Positions 23,719 to 31,413 of a DNA stretch of 64,000 nucleotides are shown piece by piece; the first letter of the stretch is position 1, and the number at the start of each line of letters is the position of its first letter. Under the pieces are notes generated by a model. It was given only the letters and a program-made list of their open reading frames with translations, searched no databases and was not told where the DNA came from. Both the position numbers and the translations under genes were made by a program. This DNA is from Myxococcales bacterium (GTDB lineage: Bacteria; Myxococcota_A; Polyangia; Polyangiales; Ga0077539): positions 180,189 to 244,188 of the forward strand of contig JAEUKI010000087.1 of the NCBI GenBank assembly GCA_016793325.1. The letters are read 5' to 3'.

Positions 23719-25257
23719 ATGAGCCTCTCGGTCTTCAATACGCGCACCAAGCGCGTCGAGCCCTTCGTTCCCATGCAGCCGCCGGTCGTACGGATCTACA
23801 CGTGCGGACTCACGGTGTACGCGCCGATGCACATCGGTCACGCGCGCACGTACTGCTTCTGGGATCTCTTTCGGCGCTGGCTCGAGCACTCGGGCTACAC
23901 GGTGCTCGCCGTCGTCAACTACACGGACATCGACGACAGGATCATGGGCAAGGCCACCGACCGCGGCGCGGTCGACGTCGCCGAAGAGAACGTCGCGATC
24001 TTTCGCCGCGACTGCCGCTCGCTGCAGATCCGCGACTACGCCGCGTACACGAGGGCGACGGACTTCGTCGAAGCGCAGGTCGCGCACATCGTTCGGCTCA
24101 TCGAGAAGGGCCACGCGTACGTGCGCGACGGCGAGGTCTTCTACGACGTCGCGTCCTTCGAACACTACGGGCAGCTCGCGGGCCGCGACCTCGCAGGCCA
24201 AGAAGTTGGCGCGTCCGAGCGCGTGCAAGAAGACTTCGCGCGCAAGAAGAATCCCGCGGACTTTACGCTGTGGAAGCCGTCACAACCCGGGCAGCCCTCG
24301 TGGAGCACGGGGCAGCCGGACTGGCCGAGCGGCAGGCCCGGCTGGCACATCGAGTGCTCGGCGATGAGCGAGCTCACGCTCGGCGCGCAGTTCGACGTGC
24401 ACGGCGGCGGGATCGACAACTTGTTTCCGCACCACGAAAACGAGGTCGCGCAGAGCGCGCCGCTCTGTGGCTACCCGTGGGTTCGCTACTGGATGCACCC
24501 CGAGCACCTCGACCTCCGCGGCGAGAAGATGAGCAAGAGCCTCGGCAACGTCATCGCGGTGCCCGACTTGATCGACGCCTGGGGCGCCAACGCTGTGCGC
24601 TTCTTCTTCGCGAGCGGCCACTACCGAAGCAAGCTCGGGTTCTCGCACGAGCTCGTGAAGCAGTGCATCGATGGGTTCGCGCGCGTCGAGCAGCTCGTCG
24701 ACATCCTCGAGTCGCGCCTCGAGCAAGCGCCGCCCGCGCCCGTGACGCGAGGGCTGTACCCCACCGAGCGCGAGCCCGCGCAGCGCTGGCCGCGCCTGCG
24801 TCACCGCTTCGCCGAGGGCGCGTTCGCCGCGCAGACGACTGCGTTCATCGAGCGATTTACCGCGCGGATGAACGACGACCTCGACACGCCCGGCGCCATC
24901 GCAGCGCTCTTCGACTACGTCCGCGCGCTCAACGCCGCGAACATCACCGAGACCCACGACACATCGAGCGCGCTCGCCGCCTATCGTTGCCTCGTGGCGC
25001 ACCTCTGGACGCTCGGCGTCGAGCGGCCGAACGTGAAGCTCTTTCCCGAGCTCGCGGCCGAGTGCATGCCCAAGGGCTCGGACGCAAAGGCGCTCGCTCC
25101 GCTCGAGAAGGTGCTCGACAACCTCGTCGCCGCGCGGCAGCAAGCGCGCGCGAACAAGGATTTTGCACGCGCTGACGTGATCCGACAGATCCTCACGGAG
25201 GCGGGCGTCGCCATCGAAGACACGCGCGAAGGGCCGCGCTGGAAGCTCACCAAGTAG
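23719..25257 (+). CDS. cysS: Cysteinyl-tRNA synthetase
   Basis: 512 residues, the usual class I CysRS plan. The zinc ligand Cys is in YTCGLTVY, with HIGH-type MHIGHART close behind. Further zinc ligands are in WHIECSAMS and in GGGIDNLFPHHENE. KMSKSLGN is at about residues 270-277. The helical anticodon region follows and the C-terminus carries the RADVIRQILTEAGV block typical of CysRS. It charges tRNA-Cys in the cytoplasm. ATG 23719 has no strong ribosome binding site. Divergent from ohr; the shared upstream region contains the OhrR palindrome. Confidence 0.95.
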   Translation: MSLSVFNTRTKRVEPFVPMQPPVVRIYTCGLTVYAPMHIGHARTYCFWDLFRRWLEHSGYTVLAVVNYTDIDDRIMGKATDRGAVDVAEENVAIFRRDCRSLQIRDYAAYTRATDFVEAQVAHIVRLIEKGHAYVRDGEVFYDVASFEHYGQLAGRDLAGQEVGASERVQEDFARKKNPADFTLWKPSQPGQPSWSTGQPDWPSGRPGWHIECSAMSELTLGAQFDVHGGGIDNLFPHHENEVAQSAPLCGYPWVRYWMHPEHLDLRGEKMSKSLGNVIAVPDLIDAWGANAVRFFFASGHYRSKLGFSHELVKQCIDGFARVEQLVDILESRLEQAPPAPVTRGLYPTEREPAQRWPRLRHRFAEGAFAAQTTAFIERFTARMNDDLDTPGAIAALFDYVRALNAANITETHDTSSALAAYRCLVAHLWTLGVERPNVKLFPELAAECMPKGSDAKALAPLEKVLDNLVAARQQARANKDFARADVIRQILTEAGVAIEDTREGPRWKLTK

Positions 25258-25282
25258 CGCGAGCGATCGCGCGACGCTCGCG
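25258..25282 (+). terminator. Possible hairpin after cysS
   Basis: An 8-bp perfect stem CGCGAGCG / CGCTCGCG with a 9-base loop starts directly after the cysS stop codon. No U-run follows, so if it is a terminator it is not a classical intrinsic one. Confidence 0.35.
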
Positions 25283-25366
25283 TCATGCCGTGAAATCACA
25301 GCGCGAGTCGGCGTTTGTTCTCGCCGTGGATTGTCGGAGCTGGCCGCGTTGTGGCACCAAAACGCT

Positions 25367-28300
25367 ATGCGAGTCGGTGCTTCGATTTCTTGGTCGTGCC
25401 TCGCGGCGCTCTTCGCTCTGACCGGCGCCTGCACGACGCCGAGCGCGCGCGAGGACGTCGCTGACGCGTCGAACGCGTCGGACGCCGCAGACACAGGCGC
25501 GCCGATCGACGCGCCGATCGTCGACGCGGGCGTGTGTCGCGACATGGACAACGACGGTCATCCCTCTGCGGAGTGCGGCGGCGACGATTGCGACGACAAC
25601 AATCCCCGACGCAACCCGAGCGCGCGCGAGGTCTGCGACGGCGCTGGAACCGATGAAGACTGCAACCCGTGCACGGTCGCAGAGTTCTCTGTGACCGGCG
25701 TCGGCGGTGACGGCGATCGCGACGAAGACGGGTACTTCAACCAAAACTGCTTCAATCGCATCGCAGCGGGAACACCGGCGCCCGTGTGCTCGACGGAGAC
25801 GTCGACGGACGGAGGCGTGGAGGACGGAGGTTCGTCGAGCGGCTCGGTCGCGAGGGTTCGCGTGAGCGCGACCATGGTCTCGGGGACCGACTGCGCGGAT
25901 GACCCGGCGACCGGCGGAGCGTCGCGGTTTCCGGGCGCGTTCGAAGTGTGCAACGCGCTCGACGACAACTGCGACGGGACGCGAGACGAGGGCGTTCAAC
26001 AGACGTTCTACCGCGACCTCGACGGCGACGGCTTCGGCGATCGCAACGCGATGGGGATGGCCGACGTCGTCATGGGATGCAGCGCGCCGATGGGCTTCGC
26101 CGTCAACAACACGGACTGCGACGACCGACGCGCGTCGATCAATCCGGGCGCCCGCGAGGTGTGCGACCTCGTGGCGAACGTCGACGAAAATTGCAGCGGA
26201 ATGGCCGAAGAAGACTGCGGCTGCGGGTCGGTCGGCGCCACGCGCGCGTGTTGCTCGGGGCAGGGGCTCGAGACGTGCGCGATGACCACGATGGGGTCGA
26301 TGTGGGGCGCGTGCTCCGCGAGTCCGTCGGGCGCGGAGGTGTGCAACGGGCGCGACGACGACTGCAACGGAACCATCGACGAGGGGCTTCGTATCCAGTG
26401 CTATCCCGACGGCGACGGCGACGGCTACCCCGCGAGCAACGCTGTATCGCAGCCCGTGTGCCCCGATGCTGCGCGCCCCGCGCGAGGAAATTGCCCGGTA
26501 AACTTCACAGACATCGCTCCTGCGCCCGGTAACGTCGACTGCAACGACAGCGCGTCGACGCAAGCTCCGCGGCTGCCCGAGCTGTGCGACACGATCGACA
26601 ACGACTGCGACGCGACGACGATCGACGGCACGACAGACGCGCGCGTCGGAACGTCTTGTACGGGCGGCGTCGGCACAGGACGGTGCAGCTCGGGGACCAA
26701 CGTGTGCACAGCGTCGGGGATCGCGTGCCAGCGCAACACGGCTGCGCTCGAGATGTGCAACGCGATCGACGACGACTGCGACGGAACCACCGACGAGCCG
26801 CTGTGCGTTCACGCGACCTTCAACGGCGCAGGCCAACAGGTCGTGACGGGCTATGGCGGCGCGTGCGTCGCGAGCGGGCAGTGCGCGATCACGACGTGCG
26901 TTCGCGATCGAGGCAACTGCGACGCGAACAACGTCAATGGATGCGAGAGCAACTTGCGGACGAGCTCGGACAACTGCGGCGCGTGCGGCGTTCGTTGCCT
27001 CGAAGGATCCGCGTGCGTCGACGGCATCTGCACCGAGAGCCGCGCGGTGGACGTGAGCGCGGGGCTTTACCTCACGTGCTTCGTCAACAACGGCGGGCGT
27101 GTGTACTGCGCGGGCCTCAACAGCGACGGGCAGCTCGGCGACGGAACGATGATCAGCAAGAGCGCTCCGACGCTGGTCGCGGGGATCACCAACGCGACGC
27201 AGGTGTCCGCTGGCGCGGCGCACGCGTGCGCCGTGCGTCGAGACGGCTCGGTGCTCTGCTGGGGGTTGAACACGTTTGGGCAACTCGGCGACGGAACGCG
27301 CACGCGAAGGCTCACTCCGACGGCGGTGTTGGGCCTCACCGACGCTGTCGAAGTGGCCGTTGGAACGACACACACCTGCGCCCGCCGCATGGACCGGACC
27401 CTCGTGTGTTGGGGCGACAACTCGTCGGGCGCTCTCGGCGACGGCACGAGCGTCCTTCGATCGGTTGCGACCCGTGTGCTCTCGCTCACGGACGCGGTCG
27501 AGATCACGGCGGGCGACGGCTTCTCGTGCGCCCGGCGGGCGAACGGCGAAGTCTCGTGCTGGGGCCAAAACGGGGTGGGTCAGCTCGGAAACAGCACGCG
27601 CACCCCGAGCTCGACGCCGAGGACGGTCTCGGGTCTCTCGTCGATCGCAGAGATCGACGCGGGCGACGCGTTCGCGTGCGCGCGGACGACGTCGGGCGCG
27701 ATTTGGTGTTGGGGCACCAACACGTCCGGGCAGCTCGCGACGCCGACGAACATCTCGTATCGAACGACGGCGACTGCCGTTGCCGGGATCTTCGACGCGG
27801 CGGCGCTGACCGCGGGCGGCAGCCACGTGTGCGCGCGACGCTCGAACGGTCGCGCGGTGTGTTGGGGCTTCAACGGTTCGGGTCAGCTCGGGCACACCGC
27901 GACGCCGACGTACTCGCCCGCGGAGGTCGTCGCGCTTCGAGATGGCGTCGCGATCACCGCGGGCTCGAATCACACGTGCGCGACGCGCACCAACGGACAG
28001 TTGGTGTGTTGGGGCAACGGCTCGAGCGGAAACCTCGCGAACGGCGCGATGAGCGTCGCTGGCACGCCGCAGGTGGCGATCGGAAACGGCATCGGCGCGT
28101 CGATCGCCGCCGGCGGTCTGTCCGCGTGTACGCGCACGAACACCGGCCAAATCCTCTGCTGGGGCGACAACTCGCGAGGCCAGCTCGGCGATGGAACGAC
28201 CATGACCCGCGCGCGCGCCGCGCTCGTTCTTTCGATCACCGACGCGACGGACGTTCAAGTGGGCAACGAGTTCGCGTGCGCGCTTCGTGTGACGGGCGGC

Positions 28301-29167
28301 GTCGCGTGCTGGGGCGCGAACAACGCCGGGCAGCTCGGCAACGCGTCGACGCTGCAATCTTCGACGCCGGTCGCCGTCATGGGCCTCACGGACGCTGTGC
28401 AGCTCGCCGTGGGAAGCCAGCACGCTTGCGCAGTGCGCGCAGCAGGCGCTGTCGTGTGTTGGGGCGCGAACGGCGCCCGTCAGCTCGGGGACGGAACGAA
28501 CGTGAACCGTAGCGTTCCCGTGAGCGTGACCGGACTCACGGGCACCATCGACCAAGTGACCGCGGGCGACACGCACTCGTGCGTCCGTCGGTTGCCATCG
28601 GTCGACGGCGGCGCGCCGCTCTTCTGCTGGGGAACGGGCGCGAACGGCGAGCTCGGCACCGGGACCAACGCGAGCCTCGCGTCTCCGTCGACCCCTGTGC
28701 TCGGCGGATTCGAGTGGCTCTCGGTCGCCGCGGGCGTCAACTTCACCTGCGGACGTCGCGCGAACGGCCAGGTATTTTGCTGGGGAATCAACATGCAAGG
28801 CCAGCTCGGCGACGGGACGTCGACCATGCGACTCGCGCCGATGTCCGCCGTGAGCGGGCTCTCGGACAGCAGCACGATCGAGACGGGCTCGCAGTTCGCG
28901 TGCGCCCGTCGACCCGGCGGGCAGGTTGCCTGCTGGGGACTCAACAACGTCGGACAGCTCGGAGCGACGCTTCCGGCCGCACGCGCGAGCGCAGTGGACA
29001 TCGCGGGCCTCTCGGGCGTGACCTCGCTCGCGTCGGGCGCCGAGAGCAGCTGCGTTGGTCGACTCGGCCGCGAGGTCCTCTGCTGGGGTGGCAACAGCAG
29101 GCTTCAGCTCGGACCAAACTTCGTGGGCGCGTCGAGCGCGACGCCGATTCGCATCTCCGAGCTGTGA
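25367..29167 (+). CDS. MopE-like / RCC1-repeat lipoprotein
   Basis: 1266 residues from ATG 25367. The signal peptide MRVGASISWSCLAALFALTGAC ends in a lipobox. Residues about 50-500 hold repeated Asp/Cys-rich metal-binding-like units (DCDDNNPRRNPSAREVCDG, ALDDNCDGTRDEG, RDDDCNGTIDEG) as in the MopE family and the PF11617-type motif. A Cys-rich linker (DNCGACGVRC) follows. From about 560 to the end there are 14 RCC1-like units, each of the form AG..H.CA.R..G.v.CWG.N..GQLGDGT. Fourteen would fill two seven-bladed propellers. Likely a surface-exposed outer-membrane lipoprotein with calcium- or copper-binding capacity; the ligand is not known. The long antisense frame is a codon-bias shadow. Confidence 0.85.
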   Translation: MRVGASISWSCLAALFALTGACTTPSAREDVADASNASDAADTGAPIDAPIVDAGVCRDMDNDGHPSAECGGDDCDDNNPRRNPSAREVCDGAGTDEDCNPCTVAEFSVTGVGGDGDRDEDGYFNQNCFNRIAAGTPAPVCSTETSTDGGVEDGGSSSGSVARVRVSATMVSGTDCADDPATGGASRFPGAFEVCNALDDNCDGTRDEGVQQTFYRDLDGDGFGDRNAMGMADVVMGCSAPMGFAVNNTDCDDRRASINPGAREVCDLVANVDENCSGMAEEDCGCGSVGATRACCSGQGLETCAMTTMGSMWGACSASPSGAEVCNGRDDDCNGTIDEGLRIQCYPDGDGDGYPASNAVSQPVCPDAARPARGNCPVNFTDIAPAPGNVDCNDSASTQAPRLPELCDTIDNDCDATTIDGTTDARVGTSCTGGVGTGRCSSGTNVCTASGIACQRNTAALEMCNAIDDDCDGTTDEPLCVHATFNGAGQQVVTGYGGACVASGQCAITTCVRDRGNCDANNVNGCESNLRTSSDNCGACGVRCLEGSACVDGICTESRAVDVSAGLYLTCFVNNGGRVYCAGLNSDGQLGDGTMISKSAPTLVAGITNATQVSAGAAHACAVRRDGSVLCWGLNTFGQLGDGTRTRRLTPTAVLGLTDAVEVAVGTTHTCARRMDRTLVCWGDNSSGALGDGTSVLRSVATRVLSLTDAVEITAGDGFSCARRANGEVSCWGQNGVGQLGNSTRTPSSTPRTVSGLSSIAEIDAGDAFACARTTSGAIWCWGTNTSGQLATPTNISYRTTATAVAGIFDAAALTAGGSHVCARRSNGRAVCWGFNGSGQLGHTATPTYSPAEVVALRDGVAITAGSNHTCATRTNGQLVCWGNGSSGNLANGAMSVAGTPQVAIGNGIGASIAAGGLSACTRTNTGQILCWGDNSRGQLGDGTTMTRARAALVLSITDATDVQVGNEFACALRVTGGVACWGANNAGQLGNASTLQSSTPVAVMGLTDAVQLAVGSQHACAVRAAGAVVCWGANGARQLGDGTNVNRSVPVSVTGLTGTIDQVTAGDTHSCVRRLPSVDGGAPLFCWGTGANGELGTGTNASLASPSTPVLGGFEWLSVAAGVNFTCGRRANGQVFCWGINMQGQLGDGTSTMRLAPMSAVSGLSDSSTIETGSQFACARRPGGQVACWGLNNVGQLGATLPAARASAVDIAGLSGVTSLASGAESSCVGRLGREVLCWGGNSRLQLGPNFVGASSATPIRISEL

Positions 29168-29179
29168 CCACCGCACACG

Positions 29180-29719
29180 CTACGCGCCGGGCCGCAGCAA
29201 TGTCGTCAGCACCGAATCGTTGGCGCGCGCGTCTTCGGTTCCGTGGCACGAGTTGCAGCCGACGCCGTCGGGCAAGTGGTAGGGGTCACCGGCCGCGTCA
29301 CCGTCGGGCGGCGGGTTGATCCCGCGACCGACGATCACCGGGGAATCTCCCTGCATTCGCAGCGTGAAGAACTCCCAGCCCCGCGCGCCGCGGTCGTTGT
29401 AGCCGCCGCCGCGCTTGGCCATCGCGAAGAGCGCCCACTGCGAGGGATCGGCGCCGCCCGCGTGGATCACCTTCACGATGATCGCGCCGACGGGATACTC
29501 CGTCGCGCCGCGCTCGAGCGGACGATTCACGTACGCCGCGCGAGGGCCAGGGGGATGGCCGGCGAGCATGACCGTTCCGAGGTCCGTGCGCGTCCAGCCG
29601 GCGAATCCCTCGAAGTCGCGCTGCATCGCGATGAACACGTCCGTGGGTGCAGGCTCGCCACAAGACGACACGAGCCACGCCAACGAGGCGATCATCGCGG
29701 TCCCGCGCCGCGCGATCAC
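29180..29719 (-). CDS. Cytochrome P460-like lipoprotein
   Basis: 179 residues starting at GTG 29719, whose GTGA overlaps the stop codon of the upstream phosphoesterase gene by four bases. The signal peptide ends in the lipobox LVSSC. The mature domain carries the P460 pattern: FEGFAGWTRTDLG near the start, EYPVGAIIVKVIHAGG, WALFAMAKRGGGYNDRG, WEFFTLRM and a single c-type haem motif CNSCHG (CxxCH) near the end. P460 proteins bind an unusual cross-linked haem and some oxidise hydroxylamine; the cross-linking Lys cannot be assigned by eye. Exported lipoprotein, co-translated with the phosphoesterase. Confidence 0.75.
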   Translation of the reverse strand: MIARRGTAMIASLAWLVSSCGEPAPTDVFIAMQRDFEGFAGWTRTDLGTVMLAGHPPGPRAAYVNRPLERGATEYPVGAIIVKVIHAGGADPSQWALFAMAKRGGGYNDRGARGWEFFTLRMQGDSPVIVGRGINPPPDGDAAGDPYHLPDGVGCNSCHGTEDARANDSVLTTLLRPGA

Positions 29720-31203
29720 AGACCACCAACGCTCGGAAACGCCGCGCGACACCGCGCGCGCAGCGACTCGTCGACCACGGTGCGCGCCGTGATGGTCGGC
29801 GGCGTCACGAACGGCGGGCTCGCGAAGTCGAACACATCCATCGGCGGCGTCGCGTTCGCGTCGCGCGCGGTCATCGCGGGCAACCCGAAGCGCGCCTCGA
29901 TGAAGCGCGCGACCGAGCTGTGGTCGTACACCGTGTGCGACACGAAATGGCGCTTGGCGTACGGCGAGACAACGATGAACGGCACGCGAAAACCCAAGCG
30001 ATCGAAGCGCCCCGCGAGCGCGCGGCCCGACGCGTCCACCGGCGCGCGATCATCCGGCGGACACGCCTCCGGCGGCGCGACGTGATCCGCGAACCCGCCG
30101 TGCTCGTCGTACAAAATAAACAGCGCCGTGCGCCTCCACGCCGGTGAGGCCATCACCGCGCGCACCACGCGCTCGACGAACTGCGCGCCCATCTGCGGCA
30201 GCGCAGGAGGGTGCTCGTCGTAGCGGTCGCCGCCGTTGCCCACGTAGCTCGGCTCGATGAAGGCCACCGGCGGAAGCGTCCCCGCGGACAGGTCCGACAT
30301 GAGCTGCTCGAGCGAACGAAGGCGTGTGCGCGTCGCCGCCCGGGAGATCCCGTAGTACGAGAACATCGAGAGCATCCGGAAGCCGCCGGCGTAGTCGCGC
30401 CATTCGACCTGGGCGTTGTCGAGCCGATTGAATATGTGTGTCGCAGGTTCGCGCTGCGACTCCTCGACGAGGGTGTTCGCCCCGAGGCCGAACGACGTCG
30501 CTGCCATCAGGTACAGCCGGTTTGGAAACGTCGGCCCGAGCAGCGAGCAGAAGTACCGATCGCCGATCGCGAACGTGTTCGCGAGCTCGTAGTAGAAGGG
30601 CAGGTCGCTCTGGTCGAGGTAGCCGAGCGCGCGACGACCGTTTGGGTCGTTGGTCGTCACGAAGCCGTCCATCATCCCGTTGTTGTATTGGCGATGGCTG
30701 CCGTTCCAACTGTGGGACACGTCCTCGATGCAGTACTCGGTGTCGTGGTAGCGGCTGACGCGCGCTCCGTCCGCCGCGGGGTTGGTCCAGTCGGCCGCGG
30801 GGACGTCGACGTCGGTCTGCCCTGCTTCGGGCAAGCGCGAGAAGTAGTGATCGAACGACCGGTTCTCTTGCATCAGGATCAGCACGTGATCGATCGGGAT
30901 CTGCTCCCCGATCGGAACGTCCATCCCGAGCGTCTCCGCCGGCCACGCCCCTGCGCGAAACGCGCACCCTCTGCGTCGCTCGGCGAGCACTGAATCGGGC
31001 TGCGTTCGCTCGATCGGCGGCGGTCGCACAGGAGGTCGGTCCGCGACTTGGACATCCACGGGGCCCGCGTCTTCGGGCTCGCTGGCGTCCATCCCCGCGC
31101 CATCGCTCGCGCTGCTGTCCGCGAGGCCGCTATCCCGTGGTGGTGGCGGCGCCGCACAGGCCGCGAGCGCAAACGAAACGGTGAGTCCCAGGTGCCAGCG
31201 CAT
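29716..31203 (-). CDS. Phosphoesterase (phospholipase C / acid phosphatase family) lipoprotein
   Basis: 495 residues. Signal MRWHLGLTVSFALAAC ends in a lipobox and is followed by an Asp/Ser/Pro-rich linker to about residue 70. The catalytic domain starts with HVLILMQENRSFDHYFSR, the signature of the PF04185 phosphoesterase family (phospholipase C, AcpA). Other family blocks are FAIGDRYFCSLLGPTFPNR, FIEPSYVGNGG.RYDEHPP, LFILYDEHGGFADHVAPP (metal-binding Asp/Glu/His) and TVYDHSSVARFIEARFG. It is expected to cleave phosphoesters such as phospholipids outside the inner membrane; the exact substrate is unknown. It heads a two-gene operon with the P460-like gene. Confidence 0.85.
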   Translation of the reverse strand: MRWHLGLTVSFALAACAAPPPPRDSGLADSSASDGAGMDASEPEDAGPVDVQVADRPPVRPPPIERTQPDSVLAERRRGCAFRAGAWPAETLGMDVPIGEQIPIDHVLILMQENRSFDHYFSRLPEAGQTDVDVPAADWTNPAADGARVSRYHDTEYCIEDVSHSWNGSHRQYNNGMMDGFVTTNDPNGRRALGYLDQSDLPFYYELANTFAIGDRYFCSLLGPTFPNRLYLMAATSFGLGANTLVEESQREPATHIFNRLDNAQVEWRDYAGGFRMLSMFSYYGISRAATRTRLRSLEQLMSDLSAGTLPPVAFIEPSYVGNGGDRYDEHPPALPQMGAQFVERVVRAVMASPAWRRTALFILYDEHGGFADHVAPPEACPPDDRAPVDASGRALAGRFDRLGFRVPFIVVSPYAKRHFVSHTVYDHSSVARFIEARFGLPAMTARDANATPPMDVFDFASPPFVTPPTITARTVVDESLRARCRAAFPSVGGL

Positions 31204-31325
31204 GATCGTTCGCGATCATCGCGCACAACGACCCCATCGCGCGAGCGCGCGGGTCGCCGTCACCGCGCCGACACACAAAAACCTCCTGCGCATGATCCGA
31301 GCGCGATGAAACCTGCTGCGTCGAG

Positions 31326-31341
31326 AGGCACGGCTCTTGAA
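31326..31341 (+). promoter_or_regulatory. Weak sigma54-type promoter candidate upstream of acs
   Basis: AGGCAC-N5-TTGAA has correct -24/-12 spacing against TGGCAC-N5-TTGCA but two mismatches, one in the important GC of the -12 box. It lies 73 bases before the preferred start of acs and close to the sigma54 aldehyde dehydrogenase locus, which makes it worth recording. Confidence 0.3.
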
Positions 31342-31413
31342 TTGCCGAACGGGTTCGATGACGCGCCGACGGTCCGGCGCGTTCGACTCGTCGCCAACAG
31401 CACTGGAGCTCGC

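Noticed and set aside
25283..29176. Antisense open frame of about 1297 codons over the RCC1-repeat lipoprotein gene
   Set aside because: It is an Ala/Arg/Val/Asp-rich shadow created by GC-rich third positions. The plus strand has a signal peptide, lipobox and 14 clean repeats; the antisense translation has no domain.
31048..31413. Upstream extension of the acs frame
   Set aside because: The extra residues do not resemble acetyl-CoA synthetase, part overlaps the divergent phosphoesterase gene, and a better ribosome binding site precedes ATG 31414.
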